Shown piece by piece: positions 7,726 to 19,780 of a stretch of DNA of 64,000 nt; the first letter of the stretch is position 1; every line of letters starts with the position of its first letter. The DNA comes from Mycolicibacterium goodii. Its GTDB lineage: Bacteria; Actinomycetota; Actinomycetes; Mycobacteriales; Mycobacteriaceae. Where the stretch lies: positions 2,232,001-2,296,000 of the forward strand of contig NZ_CP092364.2 in the NCBI RefSeq assembly GCF_022370755.2. The letters run 5' to 3'. The position numbers and the translations under genes were made by a program. The notes beneath the pieces are model-generated. The model worked only from the letters and a program-made list of their open reading frames with translations, was not told the DNA's origin and did not search any database.

Positions 7726-9048
7726 ATGAAGCCGGTGGATGTTGTCGAGCCCGTTTCGGAGCCGACCACACCGAAGGACATGCGGAAGATCTGCGCCGCC
7801 GGCGCGGTCGGCACCGGGATCGAACTCTACGACTTTCTCATCTTCGGTCTAGCAGCGGGGCTCGTGTTCCCGAAGTTGTTCTTCCCAGGTTCGGATCCCC
7901 TCACCGGCACCCTCTTGTCGTTCATGGCTTTTGGCGCGGGATTCGTCTCGCGGCCCCTCGGTGGAGTCGTCTTCGGCCACTTCGGCGATCGCGTGTCACG
8001 CAAGATGATGCTGGTGGTCTCGCTCGTCGCCACGGGGCTGTGCACCATGGGAATCGGTGTGCTGCCGACATATGCCGCCATTGGCACGCTCGCACCGATC
8101 CTGCTCGTCACGCTCCGAGTGCTCCAGGGCTTCTTCATGGGCGGCGAACAGGCCGGTGCGTTCGTCGTGGTGACCGAACACGCGCCGGCCGGCCGCCGGG
8201 CCTTCTTCGGCGCATTCGTGACCGCCGGGTCGCCGCTGGGCAGCATCCTCGGCATCGGCGTGTTCAACATCGTCGCGTTCGCGACGGGCGCCGCTTTCGT
8301 CGAATGGGGTTGGCGGATCCCGTTCCTCGCTTCGGCAGTTCTCGTGGCCGTCGGACTCTTCGTTCGGCTCAGCGTCGACGAGAGCCCGGTCTTCCAGCGG
8401 TTCGCGGCTCAGCGGGCAGCGGTCCGAAGCGTGCCGCTTTGGGGAGTGCTCACCACGGCGCCGCATCTGCTGATCGGTGGACTCCTGGTGAATCTGGGCT
8501 TCAACCTCTTCATCTACATCATCAACTCGTTCACCAGTTCCTACGGCACACAGCAACTGGGCATCGACCGCGGCGACATCCTGCTGTCCGGCCTGTGGGG
8601 TTCGTTGGCCATGCTCATATTCGTCTTCGTGGCAGGAAAACTCGCCGACAGCTTCGGGCTCGCCCGTGTCATGCTGCTCGGAGCGATCTTTCAGGTGCTG
8701 TGGGCGTTCCCGTACTTCTGGCTGCTCGACACACGCGGCATCCCAGGGCTCTACCTGGCGGTCGTCGTCGCGTACGTCGGACTGAGTTTCGTGTTCGGTC
8801 CGATGGCCGCCTTCTACGTGAGCCTTTTCCGCCCCGAGGTCCGCTATTCCGGTATCGCGGCCTCGTACAACCTCGGCGCCGTACTGGGCGGGGGCCTGTC
8901 TCCGGCGATCGCCACTGCGCTCGTGCAACGCTACGACGGCAGCGCGGGCGTATCCCTGTACATCGCCTTCGGCGGCGTCCTGTCCGCCCTCGGCCTGCTC
9001 GTCACCGCGAGACAGATGAAAACGGCGCACGACGACGGACTCGTCTGA
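7726..9048 (+). CDS. MFS metabolite:H+ symporter
   Basis: This 440-residue transporter has the metabolite:H+ symporter arrangement: an early GTGIELYDFLIFG, loop 2-3 motif GHFGDRVSRK near residue 85, and LRVLQGFFMGGEQAG near 128, which is typical of proline/betaine, shikimate and alpha-ketoglutarate carriers. About 12 hydrophobic helices are present. The substrate cannot be read from the sequence. An in-frame ATG with an upstream GGAGCACAG region supports the start. The gene is transcribed alone, divergent from cycA. Confidence 0.85.
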   Translation: MKPVDVVEPVSEPTTPKDMRKICAAGAVGTGIELYDFLIFGLAAGLVFPKLFFPGSDPLTGTLLSFMAFGAGFVSRPLGGVVFGHFGDRVSRKMMLVVSLVATGLCTMGIGVLPTYAAIGTLAPILLVTLRVLQGFFMGGEQAGAFVVVTEHAPAGRRAFFGAFVTAGSPLGSILGIGVFNIVAFATGAAFVEWGWRIPFLASAVLVAVGLFVRLSVDESPVFQRFAAQRAAVRSVPLWGVLTTAPHLLIGGLLVNLGFNLFIYIINSFTSSYGTQQLGIDRGDILLSGLWGSLAMLIFVFVAGKLADSFGLARVMLLGAIFQVLWAFPYFWLLDTRGIPGLYLAVVVAYVGLSFVFGPMAAFYVSLFRPEVRYSGIAASYNLGAVLGGGLSPAIATALVQRYDGSAGVSLYIAFGGVLSALGLLVTARQMKTAHDDGLV

Positions 9049-9095
9049 AAGAGCCGCGCCGTCAGCAGGTTTCGGTATCTGCCCAAGGTCGATCA

Positions 9096-9121
9096 CGGCG
9101 TGCGCCTTTGCCGCCACGCCG
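9096..9121 (+). terminator. Possible hairpin terminator between convergent genes
   Basis: A 7-bp stem CGGCGTG/CACGCCG with a 12-base loop lies in the gap between the MFS gene and the convergent luciferase-like gene. It has no U-tract, as is common in mycobacteria, so the call is modest. Confidence 0.4.
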
Positions 9122-9128
9122 ATGCCGC

Positions 9129-10151
9129 TCAGCCCGCGGGGACCCAGCCCAGTTTCGGTCCGAGCTTCTCGGCCATGTCGGTGATGATCTGCACGTAGTC
9201 GTCCTCGCCGAACGTGAACGGCAACGCGAACGCCACCTCGCCGGCGCGTCGGAAACCGGGATGCGCGTAGAGCACCTCGGCCAGTTCGTCGGTGGTGCCC
9301 ACCAGGTCGGGGGAGAACATCATCCCGCGGGGCCCGTGGGTGGTGTGCGTGCGTTCCAGGCGCGCCGCGGCATAAGCCCGGTACTTCTCGACCTGTGCAG
9401 GTGACGCCGAATCGGTCGGGATCACCACGAGACCCTGGGACACCCGCGCGGTCGCCGGGTTCGGATGATGCTCGAGGAACGCGTCGATCTGCTCGGCCTG
9501 GATGGCGCCGAAATCGCGTGAACTGGTGCCCTCGGTGGACACGACGTTGCTGGTGAGGTAGTTCAGTCCCTGCCGGCCGGCCCAGATCGCCGAGGCCAGT
9601 CCGCCGCCGTACCACACCCGCCCGGCGAGGCCGGGGGAATGGGGCTGCACCCGGCGGGAGAATCGCTCGATGCCGATGGTTCCTTCGAAACTGCTCACCG
9701 CGTCGCCGCGCAGGCACGCCAGCAGCCGGGTCACCCGGTCCTTGGTGAAGTTCTCCACGGCGTGGGTCTCGGGGTAGAGGGCGGCCTTGTAGTTGTCGTA
9801 GTGCATCGGCGGGCCGACCGAGACCCCCGGGTTGAGCCTGCCGCCGGAGAGGATGTCGACGGTTGCCAGATCCTCGGCCAGCCGCAGCGGGTTCTCCAGT
9901 CCCAGCGGGATCACGGCGGTGCCCAGTTCGATGCGGCTCGTGCGCTGTGTCGCGGCGGCCAGGATCGCCACGGGGGAGGAGATGCCGGGTTGCAGGTGCC
10001 GTTGCCGCACCCACACCGTGTCGAAACCGAGGGCCTCGGCCCGTTCGATCATCCGCAGGGTTTCCTCGTGCCCGGATCCGGGATCGGCCGGGTCGAACCG
10101 GCCGATCGTCAGGAAACCCATTTTGCGCAATGGTTCACCGGGATTGGGCAT
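9129..10151 (-). CDS. LLM-class flavin/F420-dependent oxidoreductase
   Basis: This 340-residue luciferase-like monooxygenase family protein opens with MGFLTIGRFDP after a short leader. It has the family segments VAILAAATQRTSRIELGTAV and NPLRLAEDLATVDILSGGRL near residues 60-105. The fold is a TIM barrel using FMN or F420. The substrate is unknown. The upstream gap to the start includes a palindromic ATGCATGC stretch near 10216 but no clear regulator site. It is a single gene between convergent and tandem neighbours. Confidence 0.82.
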   Translation of the reverse strand: MPNPGEPLRKMGFLTIGRFDPADPGSGHEETLRMIERAEALGFDTVWVRQRHLQPGISSPVAILAAATQRTSRIELGTAVIPLGLENPLRLAEDLATVDILSGGRLNPGVSVGPPMHYDNYKAALYPETHAVENFTKDRVTRLLACLRGDAVSSFEGTIGIERFSRRVQPHSPGLAGRVWYGGGLASAIWAGRQGLNYLTSNVVSTEGTSSRDFGAIQAEQIDAFLEHHPNPATARVSQGLVVIPTDSASPAQVEKYRAYAAARLERTHTTHGPRGMMFSPDLVGTTDELAEVLYAHPGFRRAGEVAFALPFTFGEDDYVQIITDMAEKLGPKLGWVPAG

Positions 10152-10242
10152 GTGTGGGGTCCGTCCTTCTGCCGAGCGGGCGTGTCTGGCGCCCTCGCGT
10201 CAGAACCTACAAACATGCATGCTTGCCCAGAACTTCCCGCGT

Positions 10243-11033
10243 TCAGCCCAACACCGGGAACCGGCGCTTCGCGGCCAGGCGGTCAAGCGCGGTCTGCATG
10301 ACACCGCGGATGTGCGCGTCGGCCTCGTCGATGTCTGGATCGGTGCCGAACCGTGCCGTGAGGTCGATCGGCGGCAGCACCTCGGTGACGATCTTGGTCG
10401 GCAGCGGCAGGTTCGGCGGCACGATCACGCTGGGGCCGAACGGAAGCCCGACGCTGACCGGCAGGATGTCCAACCGGATCCGAGGCAGCCCCAGACGCTT
10501 CGCGAGCCAGTGGCCCCGCGTGAGGAACAACTGGCTCTCCTGTGCGCCGATCGACACCGTCGGCACGATCGGCACGTCCGCGGCCAGCGCGGTGCGGATG
10601 TAGCCGGTGCGACCGTTGAAGTCGATGGTGTTGGCTGCGAACGTGGGGCGATAGGCGTCGTAGTCGCCGCCGGGGAACACCAGCACCACCGCTCCGGAAT
10701 GCAATGCCCGAGAGGCATTTTCGCGGCTCGCGGTGATCACGCCGACGCGCCGTAACACCGCCCCGGTGGGTCCCATCAGCACGCCGTAGTGCGCCAGCGT
10801 GTACAGCGGCCGCTCATATCCGAAGTGGCGGTAGAACTCCGGGCGAAGATCAGCACGTCGGGCGTGAGCATGCCACCGGAGTGATTGGCGACGACCAGCG
10901 CACCACCGTCGCCCGGGATGTTGTCCAGTCCGCGCACCTCGGCCCGGAACCACCACTTGACGAGGGGACCGGCGAGCGATTTGACCTGGCGGGCGACGAC
11001 GGGATCCCACTCGTCGAGTTCGGAGATCCCCAT
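10243..11033 (-). pseudogene. PlsC-like acyltransferase, split by a frameshift
   Basis: The N-terminal half (from an ATG at 11033 with GGGAG upstream) encodes MGISELDEWDP and the acyltransferase motif NHSGG with VVANHSGGMLTPDVLIFA. The sequence homologous to the next part (PEFYRHFGYERPLYTLAHYG, then VLVFPGGDYDAYRP and IVPTVSIGAQE) is in another frame. The break lies at the GGG run at 10841-10843, where one missing base would restore ATC-TTC-GCC-CCG-GAG. The joined protein would be about 263 residues, similar to lysophospholipid acyltransferases of mycobacteria. It may be a true pseudogene or a sequencing error. Confidence 0.8.
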
Positions 11034-11114
11034 CGCCGCTCCCGTCAGTCGTGGCTCGCGTGATGGATACCGCGCGAGCGCACGCCTCAAACCGCCCCGA
11101 TCTGACCCTCCCCG

Positions 11115-13487
<2,373 letters not shown>

Positions 13488-13499
13488 CAGTCCTCCAAA

Positions 13500-13520
13500 C
13501 TTCAGTCTGACGCACTCAAC
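13500..13520 (-). promoter_or_regulatory. HAIR-like (HspR) operator upstream of lon
   Basis: The plus strand reads CTTCAGT-N7-ACTCAAC. The HspR inverted repeat (HAIR) consensus is CTTGAGT-N7-ACTCAAG, so 12 of 14 arm positions match with the exact 7-bp spacing. It ends 12 bases before the lon ATG, just upstream of the ribosome binding site. HspR represses dnaK, clpB and, in Streptomyces, lon, so heat-shock repression of lon is the likely role. Confidence 0.7.
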
Positions 13521-13544
13521 TCTGAGGGCCGGTGGTTTGTTCCC
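13518..13544 (-). promoter_or_regulatory. SigH/SigE-like promoter of lon
   Basis: On the lon strand GGGAAC (13544-13539) is followed after 18 bases by GTT (13520-13518). This fits the mycobacterial SigH/SigE consensus GGAAC-N16-20-GTT. The -10 element falls inside the HAIR-like operator, so repressor and polymerase would compete. Confidence 0.5.
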
Positions 13545-13660
13545 GACCAATATGCGCCGATCGGGCGATTTCGCTGAGGGCGACACCCGCGCGAACCGTG
13601 CGACCCGTGGACTGCGTGGCTGCGGGAATAGACGCCTGCTGTACGAGGCTCGTAGCTGCC

Positions 13661-14410
13661 ATGAGCGCACACGAAGACAGCGTCGCCGGGCAGGTCGTCA
13701 CGATCACCGGCGCGAGCAGTGGAATCGGTGAGGCAACCGCACGCCTGTTGGCGGCGCGCGGTGCGTCGGTGGTGTTGGGTGCGCGGCGCACGGACCGGCT
13801 CGACCGCATCGTCGATGAGATCCGCTCGGGTGGCGGGGCGGCGGTCGCGGTAGCCACCGACGTCACCAGGCGCGCCGACGTCGACAACCTCGTCGGAACC
13901 GCTGTGCGCGAGTTCGGCAGGCTCGACGTCCTGGTCAACAACGCCGGTGTCGCCACGCTCGGCCCGCTCGCCGACGGCGACACCGACACGTGGTCGGCGG
14001 TGATCGATGTGAACGTGCGCGGGGTGCTGCATGGCATCGCCGCGGCCGCACCGGTATTCGCGCGACAGGGACGCGGGCATGTCGTCACGGTGGTCTCGAC
14101 GGCAGGAATCAAGATCGTGCCGGAGATGGGCGTGTACGCGGGCACCAAGAACGCGGTGCGCACGATCATGGAGGCGCTGCGTCAGGAATCGACCGACGGC
14201 GTCGTCCGGACCACATCCATCTCACCGGGCTACGTGCGCACCGAACTCGGCGGCCCGCCCGGGAATCCCGACGGGAACGCGGCCCGCGCCACGATGGACC
14301 GCATCGGCCTGCCCCCGGATGCGGTGGCCCGCGCGATCGCGTTCGCCATCGAACAACCGCACGACGTCGAGATCGGGGATCTCACCATCCGGCCGACCGT
14401 GCAGGGGTGA
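13661..14410 (+). CDS. Short-chain dehydrogenase/reductase
   Basis: This 249-residue classical SDR has the cofactor motif TGASSGIG at about residues 16-23, NNAG near 93, catalytic Ser in VVSTAG, and YAGTK (Y-x3-K) near 160. The family uses NAD(P)H to oxidise or reduce alcohols and carbonyls. The substrate is unknown. The ATG at 13661 is chosen because it begins directly before the dinucleotide fold. The gene is divergent from lon and ends before a strong terminator. Confidence 0.88.
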   Translation: MSAHEDSVAGQVVTITGASSGIGEATARLLAARGASVVLGARRTDRLDRIVDEIRSGGGAAVAVATDVTRRADVDNLVGTAVREFGRLDVLVNNAGVATLGPLADGDTDTWSAVIDVNVRGVLHGIAAAAPVFARQGRGHVVTVVSTAGIKIVPEMGVYAGTKNAVRTIMEALRQESTDGVVRTTSISPGYVRTELGGPPGNPDGNAARATMDRIGLPPDAVARAIAFAIEQPHDVEIGDLTIRPTVQG

Positions 14411-14420
14411 GGCAGACAGG

Positions 14421-14458
14421 CAGGGAGCCTGCCGTCGGGGGTAACGGCAGGCTCCCTG
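14421..14458. terminator. Bidirectional hairpin terminator
   Basis: A perfect 15-bp inverted repeat (CAGGGAGCCTGCCGT ... ACGGCAGGCTCCCTG) with an 8-base loop sits between the convergent SDR and fbpC genes. It can fold on either transcript and is the strongest hairpin in the window. Confidence 0.88.
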
Positions 14459-14471
14459 GGTGGGTGGTTCT

Positions 14472-15554
<1,083 letters not shown>

Positions 15555-15677
15555 TCACTTCAGTCACACGCGTAACAACGCCGAAGGGTGAGGTCGCGGT
15601 TGGGCAACGATTGCGAATCGGGTCCGAGACCACCTCGAGACGATCCAGAGACAATTCAGAAGAGCAAGCGCGCGAGA

Positions 15678-17072
15678 CTAATTGGATGCCAGCGCCCGCT
15701 GCGCCGCGGTGCGCCGGTCGTCGATGATCCGACCCAGCTCGTGCAGCAGCAGCGGATTGCGGAGCACCAGTTCCTCCAGGAAGTCCCGCCCGATCTGCAG
15801 GACGGTGGTCTCGGTCAAGGCGTGCGCGGACGCCAGCGCGCCCTCCCGGGTCAGGGCGGTCTGTCCGAGGAAGTCGCCCTCGGACAGGGTCCGGACCGGG
15901 ATGACGGCATCGTCGGAACCGGTCACGGTCACCGCAACCCGGCCGGCGACGATGAAGCTCATTCGCGTCGGCACCTCGCCGGCCACCTGGATGAGCTCGT
16001 CGGCGCCGAACCGGGTCAGCGTGGCGTGGTCGAGCATCTCCTGTTGTTCGGTGTGGCTCAGGCGCAGCGTGGGGGCCATCTGCCGGACGGCCTTGCTGAG
16101 GCGCTCCGGCGTGTTGAAATCGTCGGCGGAGCCGTCCAGATGCAGCTCGGCACGCCGCGCGGCATACCAGAGCCAGCGCAGGAATGTGGCTCGCGCGGCC
16201 CCGTCGTCGGCGGGTGTGCGCAGCGGGATCGACGTCTTGTACTCGCCGCCGCCGAGCGGGATGGCCGAGGGCGCGGCGCCGGTCCGGCGCTGCGGCAGCT
16301 GCGTGGCGATGCGCGCGAGCAACGCGCACACCGCATCCGGCGGGTCCGACAGTCCGAACACGGTGGTCATCGACAGTGAGTGTGCCGATTCCGGGCGGCT
16401 CAGGTTGGTGAACGAGGCACCTGCGAGCACCGAGTTCGGCATGATCTGCAGACCGCCGCCGGTGTCGATGTGCGTTGCGCGCCAATTGACCTCGACCACG
16501 CGGCCGCGGGCCGACGGGGTGTCGAGCCAGTCGCCGAGCTGGAACGGCTGCTCGAACAACAACAGCAGGCCCGAGATGATCTGGCCCACCGCGTTCTGCA
16601 GCGCCAGGCCGAGCACGATGGACGTCACGCCCAACGCGGTGAACAGTCCGCCGACATTGGCACCCCAGACGTACGCCATGATCATGCCAACGCCGACGGC
16701 GATCAGCGCGAACCGGGCCACATCCAGGAAGATCGACGGAATTCTCTTGCGCCAGCTACCCTCCGGCGCGCCCTGGAACAGCGTGGCGTTGAGGCCCGAC
16801 AGCAGCAGGATCATGACCACGAATCCGAACCCGGTGGCCACGATCCGCACCGTGGTGGCCTCCGCCGAGATCTCGCTGCCCTTGACGAGCAGGATCAGCA
16901 GGGCGCCCAGCGGCAGGATGTAGTTGCGCAACAGGTTGACCGGCCGGGTCAGGTAACTGCCGCGCCGGGCCAGGGTGTTGTGCAGCTCGGTGAGCAGCAC
17001 CAGGCCCAGCGGCAGCCCGATCGCTACGCCAAGGGCCCAGTAGAACCAGTTGGCCTCCAGAACGCTTCTCAC
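15678..17072 (-). CDS. MscS channel with cyclic-nucleotide-binding domain
   Basis: This 464-residue membrane protein resembles M. tuberculosis Rv2434c. About four hydrophobic helices lead to the MscS pore region (LFTALGVTSIVLGLALQNAVG) and beta domain (PFQLGDW...RVVEVNWRATHI). The C-terminal 130 residues form a cyclic-nucleotide-binding/CAP-type domain with the GDFLGQTALTREG loop in the phosphate-binding position, though without the usual Arg after it. The ATG overlaps the cyclase gene stop by four bases (ATGA). Gating of the pore by a nucleotide or by the linked cyclase protein is an inference. Confidence 0.87.
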   Translation of the reverse strand: MRSVLEANWFYWALGVAIGLPLGLVLLTELHNTLARRGSYLTRPVNLLRNYILPLGALLILLVKGSEISAEATTVRIVATGFGFVVMILLLSGLNATLFQGAPEGSWRKRIPSIFLDVARFALIAVGVGMIMAYVWGANVGGLFTALGVTSIVLGLALQNAVGQIISGLLLLFEQPFQLGDWLDTPSARGRVVEVNWRATHIDTGGGLQIMPNSVLAGASFTNLSRPESAHSLSMTTVFGLSDPPDAVCALLARIATQLPQRRTGAAPSAIPLGGGEYKTSIPLRTPADDGAARATFLRWLWYAARRAELHLDGSADDFNTPERLSKAVRQMAPTLRLSHTEQQEMLDHATLTRFGADELIQVAGEVPTRMSFIVAGRVAVTVTGSDDAVIPVRTLSEGDFLGQTALTREGALASAHALTETTVLQIGRDFLEELVLRNPLLLHELGRIIDDRRTAAQRALASN

Positions 17073-19237
17073 GGTTGACGCTCCGCGAGTCGCCAGATCG
17101 GGCGTTCCTCCCCGTCGACGGTCACCGATCCGATCGCGGTGAACTGGCGGATGTCCCGGGTGGCCTCATGCACCCGATCGGTCACGTAGACACCAGGTTG
17201 CGGCATGCCACGCTGCACGTGGTAGGCCAGGTCGACCGCGGAGCCCCACATGTCGTATGCCAGGCTGGCCCGGCCGATGAGGCCGCTGCTGACCGTGCCG
17301 GTGTCGATACCCGCCCGCAGCCTGAGGTCGTAGCCGGTCTCGTTTCGGAACCGGTCGACGATGCGCTGCATCTCCAGCGCGAAATCCACCGTGCGGCGCA
17401 CGTTGTCGAGACGCGGCACGGTCAACCCACAGCTGGCCAGGTAGCCGTTGTGCAGCGTCCGCACGCGCTCGACCCCGAGGTTCTCCGCGGCCGCGTCGAA
17501 CTGGCGCACGAGCTTGTTGACGATCGCGAGGAGTTCGTCGGAGTTCATGGTCGCCGACAACGCGTCGAGTCCGATGAGGTCGGCGAAGATGACCGTGACG
17601 TTCTTGTGGTCCTGCGCGATGGTCTCCTCGCCTTCGCGGTACCGCTGCACCACTGGTTCGGGCATCATCGACAACAACAGGCGATCGTTCTCCTTGCGCT
17701 GTTCTTCGAGCAGGTCTTCCTTGATGCGCAGGTTGCGGCTCATCTCGTTGAACGCCACTGTGAGATCGCCGAACTCGTCGCGTGAGACGACCGGGAGCGC
17801 TATGCCGTAATCGCCCGCGCTGATCTGCTGGGCGCCGGCTTCCAGCCGGCGGATGGGCCGCACGAAGATCCGCGCGAGCAGGATCGCTGCGATGCACACC
17901 GCGAAGATGATCGCCACGGTCGACAGGACCAGGGTCCGTGTGAAGTTGGTGACGGGTGCGAACGCCTCGGCGGTGTCGATCTTGCCGACCACCACCCAGT
18001 CCAGTCCGGCCAGATCGACCGGTGCGTACGCCTGCAGTGTCTCGCGCCCCAGGTAGTCTCGCTCGATGATGGAGCCGGACTGGCCCTCTTCGGCGAGCTT
18101 GGATGCCTGGTTGTTGACCGGCTGCACCAAAGTGGTACCGCCGTGCAAGATCGACTGTTCGGCGACGTCGGGCGGGGTGCCCGCCTTGATCACGTCCGCC
18201 TTGAACTGATCCGGATTCTCCAGGAACAACCGTGAATCCGACCTCATGAGCCCGTCGGGCCCGACGAGGTAGGTCTCTCCGGTCGTGCCGAGACCGGATT
18301 CCTCCCATTTGCGGTCCATGGTCATCAACCGGTTGATGACGCTGATGGGAAATTGCAGCGCCAGAACACCTTCGATCCGTCCCGCAGCGCCGACCGGGGA
18401 GACCATCCACGCGGTGGGGGTGTCGGACGGCAGGTAGGCACCGAAATCCGTGACCGCGACGTAGTCGACGCTGTTTGCGGCGAGGGCCTCTTCATATGCC
18501 TCGGCGAGCTTCCCGCCGCGGTAGGGCCCGGTGTTGATGTTGGTTCCGAGGTCGGCTCCCTTGTACGCGCTGTAGACGACGTTGCCTCTGGTGTCGAGCA
18601 GCAGCGCGTCGTCGAAGCGGAAGCGCGTCACGATCTCTCGGAAGAAGTCGTTGAAGCGGGCGTTGGCGGCCGACCACGCGCTGCCGTCGCCGGCATCGTC
18701 GTTCTGGATCGACTTCTCCCAGTCGGTGTACGGCGCGGTGTAGTGCGCCTGCAGATACTTCTGCGGATTGGACACCGGCAGCAGCGCCTCGACGTCGACT
18801 CCGTTGCCATCGGCGGTGTCGGACTGTTTCGAGTACTCGGCCTCGTACCAGTCGGTGATCGATTTCTGCTGAGCGGGGCTGATCGTCGCGTCGTTCAGTT
18901 GGTCGAACCCGGCGGTGAACGCCCGGGTCGCCTCGATCGCCGTCGTGCCCCTGGTGAAGATCACCAACGAATCGCGGAAGCCCTGGAATTGCGTTTCCAG
19001 CTGCCGCGCCTGAGCGGTGCGGATTTCGGTGAGCCGGTCGAAAACCGAATCGCGCAGAGAATTCCGTCCCGATTGGTATCCGATGAAACCGACCACCGCT
19101 GCAGACGCCACGCTCGTCACCAACAACATCGTCAGCAATTTGGACTGGATGCTGATGCGCGAGAGCACCCGCCTGCGCTGAATTCGTGGAGAAATCGTCG
19201 ACTCGCCGGACACCGTCGGCTCCGATGTAGTTGCCAT
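17069..19237 (-). CDS. Cache-HAMP-class III nucleotidyl cyclase, degenerate active site
   Basis: This 722-residue Rv2435c-like receptor has a transmembrane helix at about 33-53, a large extracytoplasmic Cache-type domain (to about 430), a second helix (432-455), HAMP and a linker coiled coil, and a cyclase homology domain (about 545-715). In that domain the first metal Asp (FADLIG) and the purine-binding Asp (YDMWG) are kept. The substrate Lys is Arg (RVRT), the second metal Asp is Asn (LHNGY), and the transition-state Asn and Arg are Asp and His (AVDLAYH). Normal cyclase activity is therefore doubtful. It overlaps the MscS gene by four bases. Confidence 0.88.
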   Translation of the reverse strand: MATTSEPTVSGESTISPRIQRRRVLSRISIQSKLLTMLLVTSVASAAVVGFIGYQSGRNSLRDSVFDRLTEIRTAQARQLETQFQGFRDSLVIFTRGTTAIEATRAFTAGFDQLNDATISPAQQKSITDWYEAEYSKQSDTADGNGVDVEALLPVSNPQKYLQAHYTAPYTDWEKSIQNDDAGDGSAWSAANARFNDFFREIVTRFRFDDALLLDTRGNVVYSAYKGADLGTNINTGPYRGGKLAEAYEEALAANSVDYVAVTDFGAYLPSDTPTAWMVSPVGAAGRIEGVLALQFPISVINRLMTMDRKWEESGLGTTGETYLVGPDGLMRSDSRLFLENPDQFKADVIKAGTPPDVAEQSILHGGTTLVQPVNNQASKLAEEGQSGSIIERDYLGRETLQAYAPVDLAGLDWVVVGKIDTAEAFAPVTNFTRTLVLSTVAIIFAVCIAAILLARIFVRPIRRLEAGAQQISAGDYGIALPVVSRDEFGDLTVAFNEMSRNLRIKEDLLEEQRKENDRLLLSMMPEPVVQRYREGEETIAQDHKNVTVIFADLIGLDALSATMNSDELLAIVNKLVRQFDAAAENLGVERVRTLHNGYLASCGLTVPRLDNVRRTVDFALEMQRIVDRFRNETGYDLRLRAGIDTGTVSSGLIGRASLAYDMWGSAVDLAYHVQRGMPQPGVYVTDRVHEATRDIRQFTAIGSVTVDGEERPIWRLAERQP

Positions 19238-19328
19238 CGAAAAATAAGGTTAGCTGGACCAGCGCTCAAGCAAGGGTCTTTGTGTCGAAATCGTTGTCTG
19301 ACGCCCCGATTATGCGATATTTGACCCT

Positions 19329-19778
19329 GTGGCCGCCGATGACGATCCGTTCGATCTGCGCCGTTTCGTCGACGCCCAGCACGACGTTTATCCGACGGCG
19401 CTCGACGAATTGCGGTCGGGACGCAAACGCAGCCATTGGATCTGGTTCATATTTCCCCAACTTCGCGGCCTCGGGCGCAGCCCCACGGCGCAACATTACG
19501 GCATCGCCTCACGTGCCGAGGCGCTCGCATATCTGCGACACCCGGTGCTCGGCCCGCGGTTACGGGAGTGCGCGAAAGTGGTCGCGCAGATCGAGGGCCG
19601 CACCGCGGAGGAGATCTTCGGCAGGCCCGACAACCTCAAGGTCCGCTCGTCGATGACCTTGTTCGCCGAGATCGCCTCACTCGCCGGGGAGGACGACGCC
19701 GAGTTCGTCGAGGTGCTCGACCGCCTCTACGGCGGTACGCCCGACCCGGCGACGCTCGGTCTGCTGGGCCGGGTCTGA
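19329..19778 (+). CDS. DUF1810 family protein
   Basis: This 149-residue protein matches DUF1810: FDLRRFVDAQHDVYPTAL near the N-terminus, SHWIWFIFPQLRGLG around residue 37, and YGIASRAEALAYL. The family is small, cytosolic and of unknown function. The GTG start at 19329 lies 91 bp from the divergent cyclase gene. It converges on the amylase gene with a 2-bp gap. Confidence 0.83.
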   Translation: MAADDDPFDLRRFVDAQHDVYPTALDELRSGRKRSHWIWFIFPQLRGLGRSPTAQHYGIASRAEALAYLRHPVLGPRLRECAKVVAQIEGRTAEEIFGRPDNLKVRSSMTLFAEIASLAGEDDAEFVEVLDRLYGGTPDPATLGLLGRV

Positions 19779-19780
19779 CG

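Noticed and set aside
7996-10014. 672-codon minus-strand frame across the MFS and LLM genes
   Set aside because: It spans two unrelated genes and has no recognisable domain; it is a frame shadow.
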